The position numbers were made by a program, and so were the translations under genes. Source: Candidatus Eisenbergiella stercoravium (GTDB lineage: Bacteria > Bacillota > Clostridia > Lachnospirales > Lachnospiraceae). Taken from it: DNA of 64,000 nt. Location of the stretch: the NCBI GenBank assembly GCA_019113175.1, contig DXHY01000029.1:22419-86418 (forward strand), written 5' to 3'. Under the pieces are notes generated by a model that worked only from the letters and a program-made list of their open reading frames with translations, was not told the origin of the DNA and did not search any database. This document shows positions 20,542 through 28,880 of this stretch, piece after piece. Position 1 is the first letter of the stretch, and each line of letters begins with the position of its first letter.

Positions 20542-21481
20542 ATACATCATCAAACGGATTCTGATCGCCATTCCGGTTCTGATCGGAATCACCATCATCG
20601 ATTATGTGATCATGTGTATGGCGGGAAGCCCTCTGGAAATGCTTCAGGGCCCGAGAATCTCTCAGGCGGCTGTGGAGGCCAGGGCCATTCAGCTGGGACT
20701 GGACAAGCCCGTTTATGTGCAGTACTTTGTCTGGCTGGGCCAGCTGCTCCATGGAAACATGGGATATTCCATTGACAGCTATCAGCCGGTTGCGGATATG
20801 ATCGCAAGCCACCTGGGACCCACCCTGCTTCTCATGGGCGTTTCCCTGATCGTCAGCCTCCTGATCGCTGTGCCGGCAGGAATTTACAGCGCCATCCATC
20901 AGTATTCCAGGGGAGACTATACGGTGGTAACTCTTTCCTTTCTGGGAAGCAGCATACCGGGCTTTTTCCTGTCCCTGCTTTTGATCTTTCTGTTTACGGT
21001 TAAGCTGGGCTGGCTCCCTTCCAGCGGCATGAAGACGCTGGGAACGAGCGGCGGCGCAGCGGATGTGGCAGCGCACATGGTGATGCCGGTCATCGTTCTT
21101 GCCACCTCAATGGCGGGAACCAACATCCGCTACATCCGCAGCGCGGTGCTGGAAATCCTGCAGCAGGATTATCTGCGCACGGCCAGAGCAAAGGGAATCG
21201 GAAGGTTTAAGGTGATCAACAAGCACGCCCTGAGAAATGCCCTGATTCCCATCGTGACGGTGATCGGCATGGAGATTCCGATGCTGTTCGGCGGCCAGGT
21301 CATCGTGGAACAGGTCTTTTCCTGGCCCGGTCTCGGCCTCATGACCATGAGCGCCATCACCAGCCGGGATTATCCGGTGATCATGGGCGTGTGTCTGCTC
21401 TCCGCCGTCGTCGTTCTGGTGGCAAACCTGCTGACGGACATTCTGTACGCGCTGGTTGACCCCACGATTCAGCTTCAATAG
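20534..21481 (+). CDS. Peptide ABC transporter permease (OppB/DppB type)
   Basis: 315 residues with a first membrane helix at the N-terminus (IIKRILIAIPVLIGITIIDY) and five more. The cytoplasmic coupling loop carries the conserved DYLRTARAKG segment. AAAGGAGG lies 9 bases before the ATG, inside the end of the preceding gene. With the next gene it forms the transmembrane channel for peptides. Confidence 0.94.
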   Translation: MGKYIIKRILIAIPVLIGITIIDYVIMCMAGSPLEMLQGPRISQAAVEARAIQLGLDKPVYVQYFVWLGQLLHGNMGYSIDSYQPVADMIASHLGPTLLLMGVSLIVSLLIAVPAGIYSAIHQYSRGDYTVVTLSFLGSSIPGFFLSLLLIFLFTVKLGWLPSSGMKTLGTSGGAADVAAHMVMPVIVLATSMAGTNIRYIRSAVLEILQQDYLRTARAKGIGRFKVINKHALRNALIPIVTVIGMEIPMLFGGQVIVEQVFSWPGLGLMTMSAITSRDYPVIMGVCLLSAVVVLVANLLTDILYALVDPTIQLQ

Positions 21482-21490
21482 GGTCAGGGG

Positions 21491-22378
21491 GTGAATTTTG
21501 AAGAGATGAAAAGAAATAATACGGATATCACAAATGAAAGCTATCTGCAGACCGTATTCCGCAGATTCCGCAGACACCATCTGGCAGCGGTGAGTTTCGT
21601 GGTTCTCGTCATCATCGTCGGAGCTGCCCTGCTCGCTCCGGTGATCGCTCCCTATGATCCGGATGCCATTGTGGGTTCCTTTTCCGGTGCGCCGAGTGCG
21701 GAGCACTGGCTGGGAACCGATCAGATCGGACGCGATGTGCTGAGCCGCCTGCTGTATGCCACCCGGATTTCCCTTCTGGTTGGCGTGATGGCCACACTGA
21801 TTTCCACGGTGATCGGCGTAGTGCTCGGTCTTCTCGCCGGATATTTCGGCGGTGCGGTGGATATGGTGATCATGCGCTTTACAGACATGGTAATGTCCTT
21901 TCCCTACATCCTGCTTGTGCTGGTGGCCGCGTCCATCTTCAAGCCCGGCCTGTGGAGCATCATCCTGATTCTGGGCTTTGTGGACTGGCCGGGAATCGCC
22001 AGACTGGTGAGAGGCAACGTGCTCTCTCTGAGGGAGACCAACTTTGTCAAGGGAAATCTGGTGGCAGGCATGCCTCTGCGGCATATTCTGTTCTCGGAAA
22101 TCCTGCCAAACACGGCGGCTCCCATTCTGGTGTACGCCACCTCGGTGCTGGCACTTTCCATGCTGGATGAGGCGGCCCTGAGCTTTCTGGGAATGGGCGT
22201 GCAGCCCCCCACGGCGAGCCTTGGCAACATGCTCAACGGAGCCCAGTCTCTGACCGTGCTGACGAAGCAGCCCTGGCTGTGGATTCCGCCCGGACTGATG
22301 ATCGTGGTTCTGGTCATCGCCATTAATTTTATCGGGGATGCCCTGCGCGATGCGCTGGACCCCAACAGCAGGAACTGA
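21491..22378 (+). CDS. Peptide ABC transporter permease (OppC/DppC type)
   Basis: 295 residues from the GTG at 21491. An ATG at 21506 is an alternative, because the AGGGGG just upstream is badly spaced for the GTG. The N-terminal OppC-type region (FRRFRRHHLAAVSFVVLV) and the periplasmic LGTDQIGRDVLSRLLYATRISL motif are diagnostic. The coupling loop is ETNFVKGN, with less of the usual EAA consensus than in the partner. It is the last transporter gene of the operon; the hydrolase gene follows after 168 bases and a hairpin. Confidence 0.92.
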   Translation: MNFEEMKRNNTDITNESYLQTVFRRFRRHHLAAVSFVVLVIIVGAALLAPVIAPYDPDAIVGSFSGAPSAEHWLGTDQIGRDVLSRLLYATRISLLVGVMATLISTVIGVVLGLLAGYFGGAVDMVIMRFTDMVMSFPYILLVLVAASIFKPGLWSIILILGFVDWPGIARLVRGNVLSLRETNFVKGNLVAGMPLRHILFSEILPNTAAPILVYATSVLALSMLDEAALSFLGMGVQPPTASLGNMLNGAQSLTVLTKQPWLWIPPGLMIVVLVIAINFIGDALRDALDPNSRN

Positions 22379-22492
22379 AACGAAAACAGGCGGCGACGGG
22401 CCTGCCCGGGCTGCCGCAGGAAAAGGGCGTTTTCCGCCGAAGGGCGGGGAACGCCTGATTTGATATGTAGAAGACGAGTTGGTCGGAGGAAT

Positions 22493-22528
22493 GATTGAAA
22501 AATGTGCCTGATGACGCATTTTTCAATC
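22493..22528 (+). terminator. Hairpin at the start of the M20 gene
   Basis: A perfect 12-bp stem (22493-22504 with 22517-22528), extended by two more pairs, around an 8-base loop. It contains AAAAA/TTTTT but has no T-run after it. It may attenuate read-through from the permease gene or occlude an upstream ATG (22502) of the hydrolase. Confidence 0.5.
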
Positions 22529-22546
22529 GGTAAAGGACGCTCCGCC

Positions 22547-23707
22547 ATGGAGGGAAAAATGCAGAAAAAATTAGAGGAAATATTCGAATGGTTTCACAGA
22601 AATCCGGAACTGTCATATGAGGAATACCGCACCACGGAGCGGATCCGGCAGCTTTTGACGGATGCGGGGATCGAAATTCTGCCGCTTCCGCTGGAAACGG
22701 GACTGGTTGCCGTGATCCGTGGGGAAAAGGAGGGGCCGGTGCAGGCTCTGCGCTGTGATATCGACGCTCTTCCCATAATGGAAGAAACAGGCCTTCCTTA
22801 TTCCTCTGAAACGCCGGGAAGGATGCACGCCTGCGGGCATGATTTTCACATTACGGCAGGAATCGGCACGGCGCTTCTGCTGCAGGAAAGGAGGCGGGAG
22901 CTCGCCGGAACGGTGAAGCTTCTGTTTCAGCCGGGAGAGGAATCCTCCCTGGGCGCGCTGAAAATCCTGGAAACGGATGTATGTGATGATGTGCAGCTCT
23001 TCTGGGGACTCCATGCGGACCCTACGAATGAGGCCGGCGTCATCGGCCTGCGGGAGGGCGCGGTGGCGGCTGCGGTGGACCGGTTCGTGATCACCATAAA
23101 GGGCGTGGGCTGCCACGGCGCTCACCCGGATGACGGAGTGGATCCCATTCCCGCCGCCTGCGCCATTGTACAGACGCTGCAGACCATCGTGACAAGAAAT
23201 GTGAACGCCTTTCATCCGTCGCTGATCAGCGTGACCCGGATTGAGGCGGGCAATACATGGAACGTGATTCCGGAAACGGCTGAGCTGGAGGGAACGGTGC
23301 GCACCATGGACCGGGCGGATCGGGAGCTGTTTGAAAAAAAGGTGGAGCTGATCGCGCGGAAAACGGCGGAAAGCTATGGCGCACAGGCGCAGGTACAGTG
23401 GATTCCCGGACCGCCGGCCGTTATCAACGATGAAGAAATGGCGGAATATGCGGCCCAAACCGCACGCAGACTGGGCTTTTCAGTGGTGCCGGAGGAGCAG
23501 TCCCTGGGCGGAGACGACTTTTCTTTCTATGAGGAAAAGGCTCCGTGCTGTTACATCAAGATCGGAACCGGGAAGGGCCAGCTGATCCACCAGCCGGGCT
23601 TCGCGGTGGAAAAGAGCGTTCTGGCGCCGACGGCAGAATATCTGGCGGAGGTGCTGATGAATCAAATCAAAATCCGGACAACCCGCTCCAGTGCCCTGGT
23701 AATCTGA
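22547..23707 (+). CDS. M20 family amidohydrolase/aminoacylase (M20D type)
   Basis: About 386 residues. Metal-binding motifs of the M20D group are clear: DIDALPI, MHACGHDFH with the cysteine ligand typical of amidohydrolases, PGEE, and a late histidine near the C-terminus. These enzymes cleave N-acyl amino acids or small peptides. The start is taken at 22547 (AAAGGA 9 bases upstream); ATG 22559 is possible, and ATG 22502 lies inside a hairpin. It follows the peptide transporter genes on the same strand, so it probably hydrolyses an imported substrate. Its end overlaps the convergent pcp gene by 46 bases. Confidence 0.9.
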   Translation: MEGKMQKKLEEIFEWFHRNPELSYEEYRTTERIRQLLTDAGIEILPLPLETGLVAVIRGEKEGPVQALRCDIDALPIMEETGLPYSSETPGRMHACGHDFHITAGIGTALLLQERRRELAGTVKLLFQPGEESSLGALKILETDVCDDVQLFWGLHADPTNEAGVIGLREGAVAAAVDRFVITIKGVGCHGAHPDDGVDPIPAACAIVQTLQTIVTRNVNAFHPSLISVTRIEAGNTWNVIPETAELEGTVRTMDRADRELFEKKVELIARKTAESYGAQAQVQWIPGPPAVINDEEMAEYAAQTARRLGFSVVPEEQSLGGDDFSFYEEKAPCCYIKIGTGKGQLIHQPGFAVEKSVLAPTAEYLAEVLMNQIKIRTTRSSALVI

Positions 23708-24264
23708 CTCAGCTCCATGCTGGGCGGGACGGGTGTTTTGGCAGCTGCCTGCTCCATGGAATAGGGAACATGGATGAAACCGCCCTGCATGGGTCTGCTT
23801 TCGTGATGAATCAGATGTAAAAGCGTGTACATGAGATGGTTGCAGACATAGGTTCCGGCTGAATTGGAGAGGAAAGCGGGAATGCCGTCGGCCTGCAGAC
23901 CGGCAACGATCTCCTTTACCGGGAGAGAAGAAAAATAGGCGGCCGGTCCATCTGCGGAAACGGGCTGGTCATGCGGCTGCACACCGTCATTATCCGGAAT
24001 GGAGGCATCCTGAAGATTGACGGCGATCCGCTCTATGGCGATGCCGGCATAGCCGCCTGCCTGGCCGATACAGAGGACAATATCAGGCCTGCATGCCGTT
24101 ATGGCTTCCTTCAGGACAGGGCCGGAGTGCGTAAAAGATACCGGGATTTCCGCTTTTGCAATTTCCGCGCCGCCGATACGGTCCGGAAGCCGCCTGACGG
24201 CTTCACAGGATGGATTGATCAGTTCCTTATTAAATGGCTCAAAGCCTGTAAGCAGTATTTTCAT
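23662..24264 (-). CDS. pcp: Pyroglutamyl-peptidase I
   Basis: 200 residues, the usual length. The C15 catalytic triad is visible: Glu78 (AIERIAVN), Cys141 (SAGTYVCN) and His165 (GGFIHVPY). It removes N-terminal 5-oxoproline from peptides in the cytoplasm. The start is ATG 24264 with GGAGGAAA upstream; longer in-frame extensions do not look like Pcp. It converges on, and overlaps by 46 bases, the M20 gene of the peptide operon. Together they suggest uptake and trimming of N-terminally blocked peptides. Confidence 0.94.
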   Translation of the reverse strand: MKILLTGFEPFNKELINPSCEAVRRLPDRIGGAEIAKAEIPVSFTHSGPVLKEAITACRPDIVLCIGQAGGYAGIAIERIAVNLQDASIPDNDGVQPHDQPVSADGPAAYFSSLPVKEIVAGLQADGIPAFLSNSAGTYVCNHLMYTLLHLIHHESRPMQGGFIHVPYSMEQAAAKTPVPPSMELSQITRALERVVRILI

Positions 24265-24378
24265 CAGATTTCCTCCGGAATTTTCCTTTTCCTGAATTTT
24301 ACCATACTGAATAAAACCGGGCAATGTCCGACTCAGGTTGATAATTCCTCTTCCTGCCAACCAACGGTTGATTTGCCA

Positions 24379-24407
24379 TTGCAAAATTGAGGAAAATCGT
24401 ATATAGT
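24379..24407 (+). promoter_or_regulatory. Candidate promoter of the ECF transporter
   Basis: TTGCAA (24379-24384), 17 bases, TATAGT (24402-24407). Transcription would start just before the structured leader. Confidence 0.5.
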
Positions 24408-24428
24408 TAATAGGAAGCATTACACAGA

Positions 24429-24503
24429 ACAGGCCGGAGGCGTCCGGACTGCCGGAAATCCGTCATGCGGCGGATGGCAGGACGGCAGAAAACTGAGGCC
24501 TGT
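24429..24503 (+). ncRNA. Structured leader of the ECF operon, possible riboswitch
   Basis: A closing stem ACAGGCC/GGCCTGT (24429-24435 with 24497-24503) encloses GTCCGGAC (24442-24449) and a stepped hairpin CTGCC/GGCAG with inner ATCCG/CGGAT (24449-24480). A second GGCAG (24484-24488) could compete. It ends 35 bases before the S-component start. It lacks the conserved boxes of TPP, FMN or cobalamin riboswitches. Confidence 0.4.
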
Positions 24504-24538
24504 ATATACCTTTATGAGGAACGAGGAGGAAACTCACC

Positions 24539-25093
24539 ATGAAACTGAAGTTTGGCATCAAGGAAGTCGTTGCAATCGGTATTGGAACCGCTCTGTTCGT
24601 TGTTCTGACGAATGTACAGGTTCCTTTCATGATTATTCCCAACACGGCTCTGCAGTCCAGAGTAGCGGTACTGACCTTCTTCTCCGCAGTGTTCGGCCCC
24701 ATTGTAGGCGGAGCCATCGGAATCATCGGCCATGCGCTGGGCGACGCGCTTTTCTATGGAAGCGTGTGGTGGAGCTGGGTATTCCCGGATGGACTGTTCG
24801 GCATCATCGTCGGCCTGTTCGCTGCGAAGTATGCGATTAAGGAAGGCGGCTTTTCCGGAAAGACCATCGTTCTGTTCAACGTGGTCCAGGTAATCGCAAA
24901 CGCGCTTGCATGGATTATCCTTGCGCCTGTGCTTGATATTCTGATTTATGCGGAGCCTGCAAACAAGGTATTTGTCCAGGGCGTTCTGGCCTTTGTGGGA
25001 AATATCGTGGTAGCCGGAGTTCTGGGCTCTCTGCTGGCTTATGCATATTCCAGGATCGGAGCAAAATCCTCCAGCCTTTCCAAGGAGGACTGA
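24539..25093 (+). CDS. ECF transporter S component (UPF0397 family)
   Basis: A 184-residue integral membrane protein with about five hydrophobic helices. The N-terminus KEVVAIGIGTALFVVL and the GHALGDALFYGSVWWSWVFPDG motif match the UPF0397/ECF riboflavin-type S-component family. Such proteins bind a vitamin or related small molecule and dock on an energising module. The substrate cannot be read from the sequence. GAGGAGGAAA precedes the ATG. Its module partners (ATPase, T component) follow after a terminator. Confidence 0.88.
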   Translation: MKLKFGIKEVVAIGIGTALFVVLTNVQVPFMIIPNTALQSRVAVLTFFSAVFGPIVGGAIGIIGHALGDALFYGSVWWSWVFPDGLFGIIVGLFAAKYAIKEGGFSGKTIVLFNVVQVIANALAWIILAPVLDILIYAEPANKVFVQGVLAFVGNIVVAGVLGSLLAYAYSRIGAKSSSLSKED

Positions 25094-25141
25094 TCCGGAA
25101 AACGGAAGCGGTGCGGCGTGTCCGACTGGACAAAGAATCAG

Positions 25142-25172
25142 GCCGGCCCATAACGGGCCGGCTGTCCTTTTT
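25142..25172 (+). terminator. Intrinsic terminator after the S-component gene
   Basis: GCCGGCCC (25142-25149) pairs with GGGCCGGC (25155-25162) around ATAAC, followed by TCCTTTTTT. It separates the S component from the ATPase gene and may lower expression of the shared module. Confidence 0.85.
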
Positions 25173-25206
25173 ATACGGCAGGGAATGAAATTTCCTGCCG
25201 TATAAA
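25170..25206. repeat. Palindromic element abutting a terminator (copy 1)
   Basis: TTTATACGGCAGG (25170-25182) pairs perfectly with 25194-25206, with three further inner pairs. It starts within the T-run of the terminator. A related element occurs at 63868-63908. Confidence 0.7.
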
Positions 25207-25282
25207 TAAAAAGACGCTCCGCTGCGGATGCGCATGATGCGGAGCGCATCAGGGCACACACTTTTTTAATGTGAGGTAAGCA

Positions 25283-26992
25283 ATGACCCCTATTATCGAA
25301 TTCAAGGATTATACTTTTAAATACCGCTCTCAGGTGGAACCGACCCTGCGGCATGTGAATCTGACCATTAATGCCGGAGAGAAGGTTCTGATTGTGGGAC
25401 CGTCCGGTTCAGGGAAATCAACTCTGGCGCATTGTATCAACGGACTGGTTCCTTTTTCTTTTCCCGGCGAGAGCACGGGAAGCCTGACCGTAAGCGGAAA
25501 GGATCCCGCAAAAGAAGGAATCTTCGGCATGTCGAAGCTGGTTGGAACCGTGCTGCAGGATACGGACGGGCAGTTCATCGGTCTGACGGTGGCGGAGGAT
25601 ATCGCCTTTGCGCTGGAGAATGACTGCGTTCCCCAGGAGGAACTGTTCAGACGTGTGGATGAGGTGGCGGACATAGTGGATGTGAAATCCCTTCTGGAGC
25701 ATGCGCCCACGGAGCTTTCGGGCGGACAGAAGCAGCGTGTGTCCATGGCGGGCGTTATGATTGATGATGTGGATATTCTGCTGTTTGACGAGCCGCTGGC
25801 GAACCTGGATCCTGCAACGGGAAAGCGTGCCATCGATCTGATCGACAAGATCAGCAAATCCACCGGAAAGACGGTGCTCATCATTGAACACAGGCTGGAG
25901 GACGCCCTCTACCGTGATGTGGACCGCATTGTGGTTGTTGGAGAAGGGGAAATCGTGGCGGACATGAAGCCGGACGAGCTGCTCTGTACGGATGTGCTGG
26001 AGAAGGAAGGCATCCGGGAACCGCTCTATATCACGGCGCTGAAGCACGCGGGCTGTACGGTGAAGCCGGAAACCCTTCCCCAGCATATTGAGACAATGGA
26101 CCTCTCTCCTTACCGTGATCAGGTGCAGGGCTGGTTTCAGAAGGCGCAGCTGCCGCCGCCAAGGCAGCAGACGGAACCCATGCTTGAGGTGGAGAACCTG
26201 AGCTTTTCCTATGTTCCCGGGAAAAAGGTCCTGCAGGATATCAATTTCAGAATTGAAAAAGGGGAAATGGTCAGCATCGTCGGAAAGAACGGAGCGGGAA
26301 AGAGCACGCTTTCCAATCTGATCTGCGGCTTTATTTCACCGGATGCGGGAAAAATTCTTCTGGAGGGCTCCGATATCTCCGGGCTTTCCATCAAGGAGCG
26401 CGGCGAAGTTATCGGTCTGGTGATGCAGAATCCCAACCAGATGATCAGCAAGCCGATGATCTTTGACGAGGTGGCGCTGGGGCTGGTGGTGCGCGGCGTG
26501 CCGGAGGAGGAGATCAAGGAAAGGGTATATGAGACCCTGAAGATCTGCGGTCTTTATCCGTTCCGAAACTGGCCGGTTTCGGCGCTCAGCTTCGGACAGA
26601 AAAAGAGGGTGACCATCGCTTCCATCCTGGTGATGAATCCCAGGGTGCTGATTCTGGATGAGCCGACGGCCGGACAGGACTTCAGGCATTATACGGAGAT
26701 CATGGAATTTTTGAAGGATATCAATGAACGCCTTGGAATCACCATCATCATGATCACCCATGACATGCATCTGATGCTGGAATATACTGACCGTGCAATC
26801 GTCATTGCGGACGGCCATATGATTGCGGACGATACGCCTGCAAAAGTGCTGACGAACAGACAGATTGCGGACAGGGCTTACCTGAAAGAGACCTCCCTGT
26901 ACGAGCTGGCTGTAAAGTGCGGCATTTCTGATGCCTCCGGCTTTGTGGAAAGATTCATTCATTTTGAGAGAGAGGAGAGGGCAAATGGCTAG
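25283..26992 (+). CDS. ECF transporter double ATPase (fused A and A' subunits)
   Basis: 569 residues containing two complete ABC ATPase domains. Domain 1 has Walker A GPSGSGKST (near residue 40), LSGGQKQR and LLFDEPLANLD. Domain 2 has GKNGAGKST (near residue 335), LSFGQKKR and LILDEPTAGQD. This is the YkoD-like architecture in which both ECF ATPases are one polypeptide. It powers the S component upstream together with the T protein downstream. The second signature begins FGQ rather than GGQ, a variation common in ECF ATPases. The next gene overlaps by 8 bases. Confidence 0.94.
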   Translation: MTPIIEFKDYTFKYRSQVEPTLRHVNLTINAGEKVLIVGPSGSGKSTLAHCINGLVPFSFPGESTGSLTVSGKDPAKEGIFGMSKLVGTVLQDTDGQFIGLTVAEDIAFALENDCVPQEELFRRVDEVADIVDVKSLLEHAPTELSGGQKQRVSMAGVMIDDVDILLFDEPLANLDPATGKRAIDLIDKISKSTGKTVLIIEHRLEDALYRDVDRIVVVGEGEIVADMKPDELLCTDVLEKEGIREPLYITALKHAGCTVKPETLPQHIETMDLSPYRDQVQGWFQKAQLPPPRQQTEPMLEVENLSFSYVPGKKVLQDINFRIEKGEMVSIVGKNGAGKSTLSNLICGFISPDAGKILLEGSDISGLSIKERGEVIGLVMQNPNQMISKPMIFDEVALGLVVRGVPEEEIKERVYETLKICGLYPFRNWPVSALSFGQKKRVTIASILVMNPRVLILDEPTAGQDFRHYTEIMEFLKDINERLGITIIMITHDMHLMLEYTDRAIVIADGHMIADDTPAKVLTNRQIADRAYLKETSLYELAVKCGISDASGFVERFIHFEREERANG

Positions 26993-27812
26993 ACTGCTTA
27001 CCTATGCGCCGAAGGATACCTGGATTCACAGGCTGTCCGGCGTGACGAAAATGCTGTTTTTCATTCTGTGGTCCGTGGCGGGCATGCTGACCTACGATAC
27101 CAGAATTCTGGTGGTCATGCTTCTGTTCAGTCTCGTGATTTTCAAGGTATCCAAAACGGAATGGAAGCAGGTGGGCACGGTGTTCAAATTCATCCTTTTA
27201 TTCCTGTGCATGAACATCGTGATCGTCTATCTGTTTTCTCCCTATGAAGGCTGTTCCATCTACGGCTCGAGAACGGAGCTGTTCCATATCGCGGGCCGTT
27301 ACAGCATGACGGCGGAGCAGCTTTTCTATGAGCTGAATATCATGCTGAAATATTTCACGGTGGTGCCTGTGGTTCTGATGTTCATGGTGACCACCAACCC
27401 CAGCGAGTTCGCGGCCAGCCTGAACCGTCTCGGCGTCAGCTACAAGGTGGGGTATTCCATGGCAATCGCCCTGCGCTATGTCCCTGATGTGCAGGCGGAT
27501 TTCACCAAGATCAAGCACGCTCAGGAGGCGAGGGGAATCGAAATGTCCTCCAAGGCTTCCCTCCTCAAACGTCTGAAGAGCATGGCGAGCATCATTTTCC
27601 CGCTGATTTTTTCCAGCATGGACAGAATCGACGTGGTCAGCAACGCCATGGAGCTGCGGGGCTTCGGAAAGAAAAAGACCAGAACCTGGTATATGGGAAA
27701 GCCGCTTTCCAGAAATGATTACCTGGCGATCGCATTTGTGATCTGCTTTGTGATCGTGGCGATGGTGATCACTTTCCACGATGGAAACCGTTTTTATAAT
27801 CCTTTTAGGTAA
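26985..27812 (+). CDS. ECF transporter T component (EcfT)
   Basis: 275 residues with about five to six hydrophobic helices. The two coupling motifs that grip the ATPases are visible: AQEARGIE and AMELRGFG. The start is ATG 26985 (MARLLTYAPKD), with GAGGAGAGG upstream and an 8-base overlap with the ATPase gene; a longer frame from 26931 lacks a ribosome binding site. The protein transmits ATP-driven movement to the S component. Confidence 0.93.
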   Translation: MARLLTYAPKDTWIHRLSGVTKMLFFILWSVAGMLTYDTRILVVMLLFSLVIFKVSKTEWKQVGTVFKFILLFLCMNIVIVYLFSPYEGCSIYGSRTELFHIAGRYSMTAEQLFYELNIMLKYFTVVPVVLMFMVTTNPSEFAASLNRLGVSYKVGYSMAIALRYVPDVQADFTKIKHAQEARGIEMSSKASLLKRLKSMASIIFPLIFSSMDRIDVVSNAMELRGFGKKKTRTWYMGKPLSRNDYLAIAFVICFVIVAMVITFHDGNRFYNPFR

Positions 27813-27820
27813 ACGTAGCG

Positions 27821-27883
27821 GTTCAGGACGGCGCATCTTCCTGTCCGGCCTTTGGTCTGGCAGGAAGATGTGCCGTTCTGAAC
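27821..27883. terminator. Long hairpin after the ECF operon
   Basis: A 23-bp stem (27821-27843 with 27861-27883, two wobble pairs). No T-run follows, so it may be a transcript 3' end protector rather than a classical terminator. Confidence 0.6.
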
Positions 27884-27956
27884 AATTAACAAAAGTATGG
27901 AAACGCTGAGAGCAGGACACTGTTTGCCTGATTTTTCGGCGGGAATCGAGGCAGAG

Positions 27957-28880
27957 ATGGAGTATTGTCTGGATAACGGCACGCTTTCCGTGCGGGTGAG
28001 CCCGCTCGGCGGGGAGCTGCAGTCGGTGAAAAAGGACGGAAAAGAATATTTATGGCAGGGGGATCCTGCCTACTGGGACGGCAAGGCGCCGAACCTGTTT
28101 CCCTATATCGCGAGACTGACGAAGGAGACCTGTACGGTCCATGGAAAGGCATACCGGATGCCCATTCACGGCTTTCTGCCTTCCACGGAGCTGACGGCCG
28201 AGGTACAGGAAAAGGAGTGCCAGGAGGATGGCAGGGCTGTCCGCCTTGTTCTGCGCCTGGATGCGGATGAGAAAACGCTTGCCTGCTATCCGTTTGCGTT
28301 CATCCTTCGGATTATCTATGAGCTGAAGGGGGATACCCTCCAGGTTACCTATGAGGTGGAAAACGGCGGAGAGGAAGAGATGTACTTCGGAATCGGCGGC
28401 CATCCGGGCTTTCAGGTGCCGCTGGAGGACGGACTTTCCTTTGAGGACTATTTTCTGGAATTTGAACCGGAAAAGGACGGTGCCAAAAACGGAGTGATGG
28501 AAACGCCGGTCCGTGTCGGCTTTTCTGCCGCATGCTTTCTGAATGGCGAGGATCAGCCTTATCCTCTGCAGGATGGGCGGAGGATTCCGCTCCGGCATGA
28601 CCTGTTTGACGATGACGCCATCGTGCTTACCGGAACGCCGAAATGCGTCGCCCTCCGCTCAGAGAAAGGAAGCCGCGGCGTGCGGGTGCGCTTCCCGCAG
28701 ATGCCCTATATCGGTTTCTGGCATGCGGTGAAGAAGCCCGCGCCTTATGTATGTATCGAACCCTGGTCCTCCCTGCCCTCCCGGCAGGATGTGGTGGAGG
28801 AGCTGTCCGAACAGCCGGGCCTCGTCCATCTGAAAGGAAAGGGCGTATACCGCAATACCTGGAGCATTCAGCTGTTCTGA
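27957..28880 (+). CDS. Aldose 1-epimerase (mutarotase) family protein
   Basis: About 307 residues with the galactose-mutarotase fold signature: NLFPYIARL, IHGF, GGHPGFQ and a late CIEPWSSLPS. These proteins interconvert sugar anomers or bind hexose phosphates. The catalytic pair is probably the histidine of GGHPGF and the glutamate of CIEPW. The start is ATG 27957 with GAGG 5 bases upstream; the in-frame ATG at 27897 gives an N-terminal extension not typical of the family. Its end overlaps the convergent DUF2798 gene by 13 bases. Confidence 0.85.
   Translation: MEYCLDNGTLSVRVSPLGGELQSVKKDGKEYLWQGDPAYWDGKAPNLFPYIARLTKETCTVHGKAYRMPIHGFLPSTELTAEVQEKECQEDGRAVRLVLRLDADEKTLACYPFAFILRIIYELKGDTLQVTYEVENGGEEEMYFGIGGHPGFQVPLEDGLSFEDYFLEFEPEKDGAKNGVMETPVRVGFSAACFLNGEDQPYPLQDGRRIPLRHDLFDDDAIVLTGTPKCVALRSEKGSRGVRVRFPQMPYIGFWHAVKKPAPYVCIEPWSSLPSRQDVVEELSEQPGLVHLKGKGVYRNTWSIQLF

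Noticed and set aside
24265..24420. A 52-residue N-terminal extension of pyroglutamyl-peptidase
   Set aside because: The extension lacks a ribosome binding site and family similarity, while ATG 24264 has GGAGGAAA and gives the normal length.
24421..24538. TPP riboswitch before the ECF S component
   Set aside because: The conserved CTGAGA and related boxes are missing and the pairing pattern differs.
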